Part shown: piece after piece, positions 16,358 to 25,480 of the stretch | Numbering within the stretch: the first letter of the stretch is position 1 | Layout: every line of letters starts with the position of its first letter | IMG/VR virus record: IMGVR_UViG_3300025121_000027 | Location: 43,006 to 107,005 of that record | Length of the DNA stretch: 64,000 bases | Strand: one strand, 5' to 3' | From: a virus | The notes under the pieces: model-generated | The model's database searches: none | What the model saw: the letters and a program-made list of their open reading frames with translations, nothing else | What the model was told of the DNA's origin: nothing | Made by a program: the position numbers and the translations under genes

Positions 16358-18859
16358 TTGACAATCTTCTCTAAAATATTTGGATCGAAAAACAAAAAAG
16401 AAAGTCGAATAGCTCGCTTGCTATTTTCTTCTGGTGGCGGTGCTATTTATAGTGAAAAGAACTATGAAAATTTCAGCAGAGAAACATATCTAAAAAATGT
16501 GATTGGTTTTAGATGTATTCTTGAAATTGCTCAAGCTTGTTCTTTTGTGGATTGGTATCTTGAAAAAAGAATATCTCAAGATCAAACAGAAATAGTAACA
16601 GATCATGAAGTAAATAATTTGCTACATAGACCAAATAGAGATAACTCTTGGTCTATGTTAATGTATAGATCGGCGGCATTTCTTGCTTTATCTGGTAATA
16701 CTTTTTTTGAGAAAGTACGATTACAAACAAGAAATGCAAAGTTTCCTTCTGAAATGTATGTACTTAGACCAGATAGAATTACTTTGGTTCCAGGCGATAA
16801 TGGAAGATTAAAACAATACGAATATACTACAAATCAAGGCAAAGAATATTTTGATATAGACCCTATAACTAATGAATGTGATTTACTTCATGTTCATACT
16901 TTTCATCCAACAAATGATTTTTGGGGCGCTGGTCCGGTTGAGCCAGCAAGTAGAGAAATAGATATCTCCAACGAAACAACTGATTGGAACATGTCTTTGA
17001 TTCGCAATCAGGGGCGACCAGGGATGGTTTTTACTATTGTTGGAGATATGGGAGATGATGATTTTGCAGCTTTTGAAAGAACTTTAAATGAAAAATTTAC
17101 TGGCCCATCTAATGCCGGAAAGAATATAGTAATTACAGGAGACAATGGAACAAAAGCAGAACCTTATTCTTTTACTCCACAAGAGATGGAGTTTGTAGAA
17201 GGAAGCAGAGAATCGGCAAGAAGAATTGCTTTATCTTTTGGTGTTCCGCCTATGCTTCTTGGTGTTCCTGGGGATAACACGTATTGTTTGCCTGCTGATG
17301 CAACAATATCTACTCCTAAAGGGCCAAAAGAGATTGTAAATCTTTCAAAAGGCGATTTTGTTTATTCTCTTGTAGATGGACAAATGAAGGCTATGTCTGT
17401 TTCTTGGCAAGGCAAGGTCGGCAGGAAACAACTTTATAAAGTAAAAACTAAGAATAGAGAAGTTGTTGCTACTTCTAATCATCCTTTTCTTGTTCGAGAA
17501 TCATTTAAAATTGAATCTCCTAATATTGGAAAAAGGCGCAGTAAAGAAATTGAATATCGTCTTGTCTATAAGGAACTTAAAGACATTAAAGTTGGCGATG
17601 TATTAGTTCAAGCCAGTAGCCTGCCAACTTTTGAGGAAAGCAATCCTTATAATATCTCTATAGAAGAGATGGAACTTTTAGGACTTTATCTCGGAGATGG
17701 GTATTGTTCTAAGCCGGTAATGATTGGAGACGGCAAAGGATATAAAAGAGGCGGTAGTTTTATTATAGCGGCAAGTCCAAATGCTTCTTATAGAAATTAT
17801 TATTTAAACATAGTGCAAAAACTTACTGGATCAGAAGGCCACATCGGGAAAAATTGTGTTGCTTTTGGAAGTTCTTCATATGTCAGGCGCATAGATTATC
17901 TTGGCTTTAGCGGTACTGCTCATCAAAAAAGAATACCGGAGTGGGTATTCTCGATGCCAGAAGAATATAAGCTTGCTTTACTTAGAGGTTTGATTGATTC
18001 TGATGGCAGTATTGATAAGAATGGCAGAGCTTCTTTTGCACTTTGTAATAAAAACCTTATCAAAGACATATGGAGCCTTTGTTTATCTTGTAGTTTGCAA
18101 GTCGGAAGTGTTTGTACAAGAGAAAGAGAAGCAACACTTCCGAATGGCAAAAAATTTAATCAAATATATCATATTTTTATGATTTCATGCGCTTCTGATG
18201 TTGCTAAAATAGGAACGCATACGACAGTTTATAAAGAAAGAATACAGGCTAATGTTTTTAAAGATAAAAAGCAACTTCTTTCTGCTACTGGAGGCAATTC
18301 GAGTTTTGAAAAAATTACTTCTCTTTTAAATACAAATGAGTTTCATTTTGCTAAAGTAGTTGATATAGAAAAGCAAGATGTTCAAGATGTTTATGACATT
18401 GAAGTAAATGGTAGCCACAATTTTATAGCCGAAGGCATTGTTGTTCATAACTCAAACCTCAAGGAAGCGCGTCAAGCATTTTATGAAGGAACAGTTCAAT
18501 TCTATTTAAATATGCTTTGTTCCGAATTAAACAATTGGTTGTTTAAGCCAGAGGATAAATTAGCTATCCGATATGATATGGATAATGTTCCCGCTCTTGA
18601 ACCAAGATGGGAAAGTAAATGGAAAAGAGCAGAGAACGCGGACTTCCTTACTATCAACGAAAAAAGAGAATTGACTGGTTATGAGAAGTATGAAGGTGGA
18701 GATGTAATTCTTGTTCCGATGGGGATGCAAACTCTTCAAATGGCAACTGAAGAAAAAGAAGAAGAAATAGAAAATATTGAAGATGATGCAAAAAAAGTAT
18801 CTGTAACTGATGAAGAGTTTGAACTTCTAATGGGTTTAAGAGAGAAATGGAATGAGTAA
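16358..18859 (+). CDS. HK97-type portal protein interrupted by an intein
   Basis: 833 residues with a TTG start after AAAAAAGGAA. Residues 1-309 and 699-833 are the portal, which forms the DNA entry ring at one capsid vertex. The family-typical GVPPMLLGVPGDNTY ends the N-extein and SNLKEARQAFYEGTV begins the C-extein, so the join is exact. Residues 310-698 are a 389-residue intein beginning CLPADATI and ending VVHN with Ser+1. It has LAGLIDADG motifs (LLGLYLGDGY, LLRGLIDSDGS). The N-extein is AT-rich like its neighbours. Spliced portal would be 444 residues. The end overlaps the next gene by eight bases. Confidence 0.93.
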   Translation: MTIFSKIFGSKNKKESRIARLLFSSGGGAIYSEKNYENFSRETYLKNVIGFRCILEIAQACSFVDWYLEKRISQDQTEIVTDHEVNNLLHRPNRDNSWSMLMYRSAAFLALSGNTFFEKVRLQTRNAKFPSEMYVLRPDRITLVPGDNGRLKQYEYTTNQGKEYFDIDPITNECDLLHVHTFHPTNDFWGAGPVEPASREIDISNETTDWNMSLIRNQGRPGMVFTIVGDMGDDDFAAFERTLNEKFTGPSNAGKNIVITGDNGTKAEPYSFTPQEMEFVEGSRESARRIALSFGVPPMLLGVPGDNTYCLPADATISTPKGPKEIVNLSKGDFVYSLVDGQMKAMSVSWQGKVGRKQLYKVKTKNREVVATSNHPFLVRESFKIESPNIGKRRSKEIEYRLVYKELKDIKVGDVLVQASSLPTFEESNPYNISIEEMELLGLYLGDGYCSKPVMIGDGKGYKRGGSFIIAASPNASYRNYYLNIVQKLTGSEGHIGKNCVAFGSSSYVRRIDYLGFSGTAHQKRIPEWVFSMPEEYKLALLRGLIDSDGSIDKNGRASFALCNKNLIKDIWSLCLSCSLQVGSVCTREREATLPNGKKFNQIYHIFMISCASDVAKIGTHTTVYKERIQANVFKDKKQLLSATGGNSSFEKITSLLNTNEFHFAKVVDIEKQDVQDVYDIEVNGSHNFIAEGIVVHNSNLKEARQAFYEGTVQFYLNMLCSELNNWLFKPEDKLAIRYDMDNVPALEPRWESKWKRAENADFLTINEKRELTGYEKYEGGDVILVPMGMQTLQMATEEKEEEIENIEDDAKKVSVTDEEFELLMGLREKWNE
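17285..18451 (+). mobile_element. Intein with LAGLIDADG endonuclease in the portal gene
   Basis: 389 codons from Cys310 to Asn698 of the portal ORF. Block A is CLPADATISTPKGPKEI, block B includes TSNHPF, the two dodecapeptide motifs lie at about residues 443 and 546, and blocks F/G are VYDIEVNGSHNFIAEGIVVHN-S when read in two parts. All splice residues (Cys1, penultimate His, Asn, Ser+1) are present, so splicing and homing both look functional. Confidence 0.92.
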
Positions 18860-19520
18860 AGTAGAAGTTTTTGAAGACTTAAATATAAATGATTTCCTGA
18901 AAGCCGGAAGAGCTAAAATTGGTTCTAATGATGGCTATACAGAGATAGAAGAAGATGGCACTCTTCGCTTTGATGGGGCTGCTGTTGTTTGGGATGATAT
19001 TAGAATAGTTCCTGGTGTTTTTGATTTTCCTGGCATTGCTGATCCGGTTCTTGATAACTGGCAACCAGGGGGGGCAGGAGCAACATATAAAGTATGGGTA
19101 TTTGCTCAAAATGACGAAGTACATACTACTGTTCAACTTCCACACAAATATAAAGAAGGCTCAGATATTTATGCTCATGTTCATTGGACACCAAGAACAA
19201 GAGGAAATGAAGAAATTGGAAAAACAGTTGCTTGGAAAATAGATGTTTCTTGGTCAAACAATGGAGAAGTATTTCCTTCATCTACAACGTATGATTTAAC
19301 CGATACTTGTACAGGTACAGATAATTTACACGAAAAGACTTCTGATGTTTTACTTAGTGGCGTAGATAAAAGAATATCTTCGATGCTTGAAATTAGATTA
19401 TATAGAGATGCAACCGATGATTGGGCAGGAGTATTAGCGGCGCAACTTCCAGCATTTCTTGAATTAGATTTTCATTTTCAAATTGATACAGCAGGAAGCA
19501 GAGAAAGTCATAGTAAATAA
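18852..19520 (+). CDS. Putative virion protein (jelly-roll-like)
   Basis: 222 residues. Beta-rich, with motifs YKVWVFAQNDEVHTTVQLPH and DIYAHVHWTPRTRG that recur in uncharacterised phage head- or tail-associated proteins. No signal or membrane segment. It overlaps the portal gene by eight bases and abuts the head-morphogenesis gene, which supports a structural role. Exact position in the particle unknown. Confidence 0.6.
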   Translation: MSKVEVFEDLNINDFLKAGRAKIGSNDGYTEIEEDGTLRFDGAAVVWDDIRIVPGVFDFPGIADPVLDNWQPGGAGATYKVWVFAQNDEVHTTVQLPHKYKEGSDIYAHVHWTPRTRGNEEIGKTVAWKIDVSWSNNGEVFPSSTTYDLTDTCTGTDNLHEKTSDVLLSGVDKRISSMLEIRLYRDATDDWAGVLAAQLPAFLELDFHFQIDTAGSRESHSK

Positions 19521-20318
19521 ATGTTTAATGTTTCAGATGATAATGCAGCAAAATATCAAAAGTATTTACTGCGATTAATGGGTAAATTTGAAAGAGGCAT
19601 GATTCAAAGAATTTATCCAGTTCTTCAATCGACGTATGAAGAAGCATCTAAACTTGTAGAACATGGACAATCTGATTTTTCTATCGTTATAGAAAAACAT
19701 AGACAAGCAATGCAGAAACAATTACAGAAAGAATATGACAACCTATTAGCTTATTTTGGTACGTTTACTTTTGATCAATTTAAGAAAGCATACCAAAAAG
19801 AAATAACAGTTTTAGAGACAAAAGGAATGGAAGATATTTATTGGCAAAATATAAAACAGTGGTCTCAAATAAGTGTTTTATATAAGTCCAGAGAGATATC
19901 GAAAACAACGAACAAACTGATACAGTCCTTAATACGAAATGGAATGAGGGCTGGCTTATCTAATGCTGAGATAGTAAACGAGTTGATGGATAAAAGAAAG
20001 ACTTTTAACAAGGTAAGAGCTACAAGGATAGTAAGAACAGAAACACACTCGGCGGCAAACAAATCAATAGATGAAGCGGTAAGAAGCACCGGCTATGTTC
20101 ACGATAGAGTTTGGCGGGCAACATTAGATGATAGAGTTAGAGGGGCAAATCCAAAAGATAGATTTAATCATAAAATAGCAAATGGCCAAAAGAGAGATTT
20201 AAACACTCCTTTTGATGTATCTGGAGACAAGTTGATGTTTCCAGGTGATCCAAAAGGTAGAGCTGGAAATATTGTGAATTGTCGTTGCGTCACCAGCTAT
20301 CATACTAAAAGAGCATAG
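19521..20318 (+). CDS. Phage head morphogenesis protein (Mu gpF / SPP1 gp7-like)
   Basis: 265 residues. The C-terminal half has the Phage_Mu_F pattern: RIVRTETHSAANKSIDEAVRSTGYVHDRVWRATLDDRVR, a later FNHKIANGQ, and a cysteine-containing NIVNCRCV near the end. Such proteins are minor head components that help portal/scaffold assembly. The order portal, head morphogenesis, protease, capsid is standard for this family. Confidence 0.8.
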   Translation: MFNVSDDNAAKYQKYLLRLMGKFERGMIQRIYPVLQSTYEEASKLVEHGQSDFSIVIEKHRQAMQKQLQKEYDNLLAYFGTFTFDQFKKAYQKEITVLETKGMEDIYWQNIKQWSQISVLYKSREISKTTNKLIQSLIRNGMRAGLSNAEIVNELMDKRKTFNKVRATRIVRTETHSAANKSIDEAVRSTGYVHDRVWRATLDDRVRGANPKDRFNHKIANGQKRDLNTPFDVSGDKLMFPGDPKGRAGNIVNCRCVTSYHTKRA

Positions 20319-20322
20319 TATT

Positions 20323-20469
20323 GTGCAAAATGAAGAAGATAAAGATAAAGAGAAAAAGAAATCATGCGACACTTGCGCTTATGTAGGTGTTGCATTTTGT
20401 GATAAATGTAAAGATTTCAGTCTTTGGTATCCAGGGGATAACAACAGCGATGAGGAGAAAAAAAGATGA
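20323..20469 (+). CDS. Small zinc-ribbon protein
   Basis: 48 residues, GTG start five bases after the previous stop, ending in ATGA overlapping the protease start. The N-terminus is Lys/Glu/Asp rich. The core has SCDTCAYVGVAFCDKCKDF, two CxxC pairs forming a probable zinc knuckle. Coupling to both neighbours argues that it is a real gene. Function unknown. Confidence 0.6.
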   Translation: MQNEEDKDKEKKKSCDTCAYVGVAFCDKCKDFSLWYPGDNNSDEEKKR

Positions 20470-21224
20470 AAAAAGATTCTAATAATTACTTCGGCAAAGG
20501 TAACACTCCTCCGCCTTATAGTATTTTGGGTTTGCCTTTGGAAATTAAATCCGATGATGTTTCGGATGAAGGCAAATTCAAAGGATGGGGAAGTACTTTT
20601 GGCGGGAAACCAGATAGTTATGGTGATGTAGTTGTAAAAGGAGCATTCAAAGAAACATTAGAAAATGGAGGGAGAAACGGGACTGGAATTGCTATGCTTT
20701 ATCAACACAATTCCTATGAGCCAATTGGCGTTTGGACCGTAATGGAAGAAAGAGATAAAGGGCTTTGGGTAGAAGGCGAATTAGATTTAAATGTTCAAAG
20801 AGCAAAAGAAACACATTCTCTTCTTCGCAAAGGTGCTATGCGCGGCTTGTCTATTGGCTATGATCTTCCAAGACTACCTGATGGAACAAGAGATCCAGGT
20901 GCTTGTGAATTTATCGAACAAGTAAATGGTCAATACATTAGAGTATTAAAGAAGATTAATTTATGGGAAGTTTCCCCTGTTACTTTCCCTGCAAATATCC
21001 AAGCCACTATTACTTCGGTAAAGGATTTTGAGGGGTGTAAAACCGAGCGAGATTGGGAAAAAGCCTTGAGGGAATTAGGGCTTTCAAAGTCTGCCGCTCA
21101 GTATATAGTAAAGTTAATCAAGCCGTCTTTGAGGGAGTCAGGGGCGCAAGATGAAAGCCAAGATGAGCTTGGCGCAATGCTTGCAGAGCTGCGGAATAGA
21201 AGTAAACGCGCCTGCGATTTCTAA
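20466..21224 (+). CDS. Prohead protease (HK97 U35 family)
   Basis: 252 residues. The family core is plain: KFKGWGSTFGGKPDSYGDVVVKGAFKETL, then MLYQHNSYEPIGVW with the catalytic-type His in a QHN motif, and RGLSIGYD containing the serine. Herpesvirus-like serine proteases of this kind cleave the scaffold domain of the capsid protein during maturation. The C-terminal 50 residues are charged and may act as scaffold. It lies directly upstream of the major capsid gene, as usual. Confidence 0.88.
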   Translation: MKKDSNNYFGKGNTPPPYSILGLPLEIKSDDVSDEGKFKGWGSTFGGKPDSYGDVVVKGAFKETLENGGRNGTGIAMLYQHNSYEPIGVWTVMEERDKGLWVEGELDLNVQRAKETHSLLRKGAMRGLSIGYDLPRLPDGTRDPGACEFIEQVNGQYIRVLKKINLWEVSPVTFPANIQATITSVKDFEGCKTERDWEKALRELGLSKSAAQYIVKLIKPSLRESGAQDESQDELGAMLAELRNRSKRACDF

Positions 21225-21254
21225 CTAACTTATTTTATTTAAGGAGTAAACAAA

Positions 21255-22718
21255 ATGACTTGGGAAGTAAAAGACGGTTCCACCGAAAGAGAAGATGCAA
21301 TTAAGAAAAGCCAAAACCCGGAAGTTGTGAAGCAGGTTTTTGCCGAGATTGATCGGCAGAACGATGGTCTTAAAAAGAACTATGAGACTTTGCGAACTGA
21401 TTATACCGAGCTGAAGCATTTGGTCGGCGAAGTAGAAAAGTCCATCAAGGGTGTCGATCCTTTGCTTAAAGAGCAAGTAAAGAAATTTGAGGAAGCCATT
21501 GTCAATCGTCAAGCTGAAATGGACACCTTGAAAGCTGCTCAAGAAACTGCTTCTAAAGAACAGCAGAAACGTATGGATGCCTTGGAGCTTACTTTGCGCC
21601 GTCCTAATGGTTCTGGCGATATGTCTCCTGAAGATGTTCGCAAGCTGGAGAAGTCCGCTCTGGATTGGCAGATTAATGTTATGTCCATGCGCGAAGATGG
21701 TGCGAAGTGGCATAAAGTCAAAGGTGTAAAAGTCGATGTTGAACTTTTCAAGAAGTATCAACAGGGCTTGGAAGCCTTTATGCGCTCTAATAATGATTTG
21801 CCTGAGCGTACTATGGATGCAGAACTTTACAAAGCATTGACTGTTGGTTCTGATCCTGATGGTGGTTATACTGTGACCCCTGCTATGGGCAATCGTATCA
21901 TTACTCGTGTTTTTGAAGCCGATCCTATTCGTCAACTTTGTGCATTGGAAAGCATTACTACTGGCGCTATTGAGTGGATGGTTGACTTCGGTCAAGCTGG
22001 TTTTGGGTGGGAAGGCGAGACTTCTTCTGGTGCGGAAACTGGTACGCCTGATTTGAAGAAGAAAAGAATCCCTGTGCATGTTTGTTATGCCAAGCCTCGC
22101 GCCTCTCAAACTCTGCTGGAAGATAGCGGTATCAATATTGAGAATTGGCTTGCCGATCACGTTGCGAAGAGATTTGCTCGTGGTGAGGGCGCTTCCTTTG
22201 TTACTGGTGATGGTGTTGGCAAGCCTCGCGGTTTCTTGACTTATGACAATGTTACTACTGCTGGCACTCCTGAATGGGGAAAAGTAGAGCAGATTAATAT
22301 GGGTCATGCGACTGCTTTGACTGCTGATGGCTTTATCAACGTCAAATACTCCATGACCGAGTATTATCTTGGTCGCGGTACTTGGTTGATGAATCGTACT
22401 ACTGTTGCCGATGCCTTGCAGTTGAAAGACGGTCAGGGTCGTTACATTTGGCAGCCTGGTATGGAAATGGGTCAGCCCGGTCAGATTCTTGGCCTTCCCG
22501 TTCGCATGAGTACTACTATGCCGGTTGTTGCTGCTAATGCTCTTTCGGTTGCTCTTGCTGATTGGCAGGAATTCTATATGATCGTGGATCGTCTTGGAAT
22601 TACTATTCAGCGCGATCCATACACTGCTAAGCCCATGATCGAATTCTACACGAGAAAAAGAGTGGGTGCGGACGTAGTAAACTTTGAAGCTGGTAGAATT
22701 GGCGTTATTGCTGCTTAA
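21255..22718 (+). CDS. Major capsid protein (HK97 fold)
   Basis: 487 residues. Residues 1-115 are a charged coiled coil (delta/scaffold domain, removed by the protease). The capsid domain starts near DAELYKALTVGSDPDGGYTVTP and continues through VFEADPIRQLC, the E-loop region FGWEGETSSGAETGTPDLKKKRIPV, and a typical end FYTRKRVGADVVNFEAGRIGVI. Codon use is less AT-biased (more Cys/Gly/Arg codons ending in C) than its neighbours, as expected for the most highly expressed gene. AAGGAG precedes the ATG. A long antisense frame is a shadow. Confidence 0.92.
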   Translation: MTWEVKDGSTEREDAIKKSQNPEVVKQVFAEIDRQNDGLKKNYETLRTDYTELKHLVGEVEKSIKGVDPLLKEQVKKFEEAIVNRQAEMDTLKAAQETASKEQQKRMDALELTLRRPNGSGDMSPEDVRKLEKSALDWQINVMSMREDGAKWHKVKGVKVDVELFKKYQQGLEAFMRSNNDLPERTMDAELYKALTVGSDPDGGYTVTPAMGNRIITRVFEADPIRQLCALESITTGAIEWMVDFGQAGFGWEGETSSGAETGTPDLKKKRIPVHVCYAKPRASQTLLEDSGINIENWLADHVAKRFARGEGASFVTGDGVGKPRGFLTYDNVTTAGTPEWGKVEQINMGHATALTADGFINVKYSMTEYYLGRGTWLMNRTTVADALQLKDGQGRYIWQPGMEMGQPGQILGLPVRMSTTMPVVAANALSVALADWQEFYMIVDRLGITIQRDPYTAKPMIEFYTRKRVGADVVNFEAGRIGVIAA

Positions 22719-22724
22719 TTAAAT

Positions 22725-22760
22725 TTGCTTCGGTTCTTTCTTCAAATTGAGCCGAAGCAA
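22725..22760 (+). terminator. Hairpin after the major capsid gene
   Basis: TTGCTTCGG (22725-22733) pairs with CCGAAGCAA (22752-22760) around an 18-base loop, extended by a G-U pair. No strong T-run follows, so it may be a partial terminator or an mRNA-stabilising 3' hairpin rather than a full stop. Confidence 0.55.
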
Positions 22761-22782
22761 TAACTTAACGGAGGTAAAATAA

Positions 22783-23310
22783 ATGTTGAGAGATAGTGTA
22801 TCGAATTTCAAGTTTTTCCAAGCGGTTTCCCCGCAGGATCTTGCTGCAACCGACATTACTGGTTTTGACATCGACACTCAAGGGTATGAGTCCTTGACTT
22901 TCATTATCAATGTTGGTCAACTGAGTCATGTCAATAGCGTTTCTTATGTTCAGTTTGTTATGCAACATGCGGATGCTTCTACTGCTGGCGGTGCTGGTAC
23001 TTATGCTGCCGTATCTATTACCGAAGTAATCGGTCTTGCTTCTACTATCACTGCTCTTTCTGGTGGTATTGTGAAGTCTCTTGGCCAACTTAACAGCGGG
23101 CTTGCTGCTTCTTTGGGTAGTGCCGTTCATGCTGTTGGCTATCGCGGTACCAGACGTTATGTGCGGCTTAATGTGGATTGCGTCGGTGCTGTTTGTTCTG
23201 CTGCCGCTGTATCCGCTGCCGCGATTGAGATTACTGCGATGCTTGGCTATCCTGGGGATTGGCCCGTTGTTGATAATGTAGAGCAAGCAGTTGATACTAA
23301 CAATGTGTAG
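22783..23310 (+). CDS. Head-associated structural protein
   Basis: 175 residues, Ala/Val/Ser rich and beta-predicted, without signal or membrane segment. It shares the GC-shifted codon use of the capsid gene just upstream, which suggests strong expression. Proteins in this place are often capsid decoration or cement proteins; that role is inferred from position. GGAGGT precedes the ATG. Confidence 0.6.
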   Translation: MLRDSVSNFKFFQAVSPQDLAATDITGFDIDTQGYESLTFIINVGQLSHVNSVSYVQFVMQHADASTAGGAGTYAAVSITEVIGLASTITALSGGIVKSLGQLNSGLAASLGSAVHAVGYRGTRRYVRLNVDCVGAVCSAAAVSAAAIEITAMLGYPGDWPVVDNVEQAVDTNNV

Positions 23311-23359
23311 TAATTAGGTGTTCGGCTGATAGGCAGTCTCCTCCTTGAAGCCGATTAAC

Positions 23360-23383
23360 GAGTGGGGAGTAAAATCCCCACTC
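23360..23383 (+). terminator. GC-rich hairpin between head genes
   Basis: GAGTGGGGA (23360-23368) pairs perfectly with TCCCCACTC (23375-23383), six-base loop. It is followed by AATACAAAACAATAAG, not a T-run, so it may be an mRNA processing or stability element, like the hairpin after the capsid gene. Confidence 0.5.
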
Positions 23384-23414
23384 AATACAAAACAATAAGA
23401 AAAGGTAAAAAAAT

Positions 23415-23897
23415 ATGCCTCTTTTCCCTACTAAAGATGTTTCCTATAATAATCAAGATATCGGTATGTATCAAGGAGCAGACTTTGCTTTTTGGGATGA
23501 TGCAGTAATGGGGGCAAGAGCGATGAGAAATTTTCTTCGTTCTTTGCTTACTGTAACTGATCAGGCAATTAGCGATTCTGTTCTTGCTAATAGTCTTTTC
23601 TCTCCTGCTTATGGGGTGCATTGGTATTCTGCTCCGACTGGTCAATCTCTTTGTTCTATGTATCTTCCTATCCCAAGCGAAGGTATGGTTCTTGTTTTGG
23701 ACGGCACAAACCTTGTTACAGACGCAAATGTTTTTGTTTCTCTTGTCACTGGTGTTACTTTGCAAAGACCTTCTGGCTCTGCTATTTCAAGTATTAACAT
23801 GAGCGCCGCTGCATTCGCTAAATTGCTTTGTACTACAGATGGAACTTGGTCTGTAATTGAAGCGAATGCAAGTGCTACTTTGCAGGTTGCGTCTTAA
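23415..23897 (+). CDS. Hypothetical structural protein
   Basis: 160 residues, unrecognised. Starts MPLFPTKDVSYNNQDI, with a helix (AVMGARAMRNFLRSLLTV) and a beta-rich remainder ending ASATLQVAS. Preceded by AAGGTA and placed between capsid and connector genes, it is probably a virion protein. Confidence 0.55.
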   Translation: MPLFPTKDVSYNNQDIGMYQGADFAFWDDAVMGARAMRNFLRSLLTVTDQAISDSVLANSLFSPAYGVHWYSAPTGQSLCSMYLPIPSEGMVLVLDGTNLVTDANVFVSLVTGVTLQRPSGSAISSINMSAAAFAKLLCTTDGTWSVIEANASATLQVAS

Positions 23898-23916
23898 TTT
23901 TAATTAGAGGTGGATA

Positions 23917-24204
23917 ATGTTAGTAAGGATGACCAAAACAACAAAAGGCTCGCCAAATGGCATCAAAGTTATGGAGTATAAAGCGGGCGAGCAATATAAT
24001 TTGCCGGAAAATCTTTATCATGTTTTCAAGAAGATTGGCGCTTGTCAAGATGTAGAAGTAAAAGCAGTATCTAATGCACCGCAAAATAAAATGGCGCAAG
24101 TTCCAGAAAACAAAGTAGAAAAAGTTGAAGAGATTCCTGAGATTGAACAGGAAGATATTCAAGAAGTAGAAGACAAACAATCTTACAAACGCCGGAGACG
24201 GTAA
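23917..24204 (+). CDS. Small charged phage protein
   Basis: 95 residues. The N-terminal half (about 1-50: MLVRMTKTTKG...EYKAGEQYNLPENLYHVFKKIG) resembles small proteins found before gp6-like connectors in many phages. The C-terminal half is a highly charged Glu/Lys tail ending KRRRR. Its stop abuts the connector start. Role unknown. Confidence 0.55.
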   Translation: MLVRMTKTTKGSPNGIKVMEYKAGEQYNLPENLYHVFKKIGACQDVEVKAVSNAPQNKMAQVPENKVEKVEEIPEIEQEDIQEVEDKQSYKRRRR

Positions 24205-24807
24205 ATGCCACTTATCGAGAAGCCCTTGCCGGGTCATGCAAATATGGTTTTTAAAGTTGTAATATCTCCAGAGTCCGAACCTATTACGGCTGAAGAAGTA
24301 CGTTCTCTGGGTAGAATTGAGACGGACGCTGAAGATACACTTATCGAAACTATGATTACTGCTGTTAGAGAAATAGCAGAGTCATGGCTTGGCAGGGCTA
24401 TTCTCGAACAAACGATAGAAGCATCGTTTGATTACTGGCCTGATAATCCAGTAAAGCTTCCAAGGCCACCACTTATATCTGTTGATTCTATTGTAACAGT
24501 AGACGAAGAGAATCAAGAAACGCTTTATAGTGTAGATAATTACTTTTTCAGAACAAGTTCAAATCAGAAAGGTGAAGTAATTATTAAAAATGGAGCGGCA
24601 GCTCCAACAAATACAGATAGATATTATGGTGGTTTTAAAATTACATATACTGCTGGATATGGAGATCAAGTAGATGATGTGCCACAAGGTATAAAGCACG
24701 GTTTAATGGAATGGGTATTACATGCAATAGAAAATAGAACTATAAGCAGAGAACCACCTGAAATGGCTATGCCTTTACTTGGAGCATATAGGATAAGAAA
24801 CATATGA
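24205..24807 (+). CDS. Head-tail connector, gp6-like
   Basis: 200 residues. SEPITAEEVRSLGRIETDAEDTLIE then AVREIAESWLGRAILEQTIEASFDYWP and LPRPPLISVDSIV are the hallmarks of the HK97 gp6-like adaptor (Phage_connect_1), which docks under the portal. It starts the usual connector series gp6, adaptor, gp10, terminator. ATGA overlap with the next small ORF. Confidence 0.8.
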   Translation: MPLIEKPLPGHANMVFKVVISPESEPITAEEVRSLGRIETDAEDTLIETMITAVREIAESWLGRAILEQTIEASFDYWPDNPVKLPRPPLISVDSIVTVDEENQETLYSVDNYFFRTSSNQKGEVIIKNGAAAPTNTDRYYGGFKITYTAGYGDQVDDVPQGIKHGLMEWVLHAIENRTISREPPEMAMPLLGAYRIRNI

Positions 24808-24968
24808 GAGAAACACTTCAAATAGTTGATGCTTGTGAATTAAATTTATCCTACAAAGAATCTCTTCAATCAGCAAAAGAACTTCTTAAACGAAACGGTT
24901 ATTTTGTTGAAAGAGTATTGTTGGATATAAACACAGGCATTGCTTGGGCGCATGTAGGTAAACAATAA
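24804..24968 (+). CDS. Small hypothetical protein in the connector cluster
   Basis: 54 residues, overlapping both neighbours (ATGA at its start, TAATG at its end), which supports translation. The sequence has two helices (YKESLQSAKELLKRNG) and a short strand (VERVLLDINTGIAWAHV). No family recognised. Confidence 0.55.
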   Translation: MRETLQIVDACELNLSYKESLQSAKELLKRNGYFVERVLLDINTGIAWAHVGKQ

Positions 24969-25480
24969 TGTATGCCTTCGGAAAGAAAAAACATACTTAC
25001 TTTTGGGATTTGAAAAATTCTCCTAAATGGCTTGCTCGAAATCTCGATAAGAGGATTCGTTTGTTCAATGCCGCTCAAGCAGAATCAGATGAAGGTGGCT
25101 TTGACCATACATATAACTTTTTAAAAGAGATATGGGCAGGATGCACGACATTATCTCACAATGCTTATATGCGATGGAGCAGTACAGAAAACACCGGCAA
25201 CATATCTCATGAAATAGTAATTAGAAAAAATGCCGTAGATGATTTACATTCTGAATTTACTTCTGCTTTTGGAACAGTATTTGATAATATAGCAGATATA
25301 AATCCAATCAAAAGCAATATGTTTATCATGCTTTTATCTACTTCAAGCACAGGTAAATTTTTCAGAGCAAGAAGAGTTATGGATAAAGATGAAAATGGAG
25401 AATATTTATCTATACTGTGCGAAGAGATAGAAGAGTTTGGAACTGGCGCTCCTAATCAAGATGAAGATGGAGTATTGTAA
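24968..25480 (+). CDS. Head-tail adaptor (SPP1 gp16-like)
   Basis: 170 residues. Pattern of the Phage_H_T_join family: an IWAGCTTL strand, then HEIVIRKN, a series of short strands and GKFFRARRVMDKDENGEYLSILCEEIEE near the C-terminus. Such proteins form the stopper ring between connector and tail. Position between gp6-like and gp10-like genes supports this; sequence similarity alone is modest. Confidence 0.65.
   Translation: MYAFGKKKHTYFWDLKNSPKWLARNLDKRIRLFNAAQAESDEGGFDHTYNFLKEIWAGCTTLSHNAYMRWSSTENTGNISHEIVIRKNAVDDLHSEFTSAFGTVFDNIADINPIKSNMFIMLLSTSSTGKFFRARRVMDKDENGEYLSILCEEIEEFGTGAPNQDEDGVL

Noticed and set aside
21225-22307. 360-codon open frame antisense to the major capsid gene
   Set aside because: It mirrors the biased codon use of the capsid gene, has no ribosome binding site and encodes a low-complexity, non-homologous protein.
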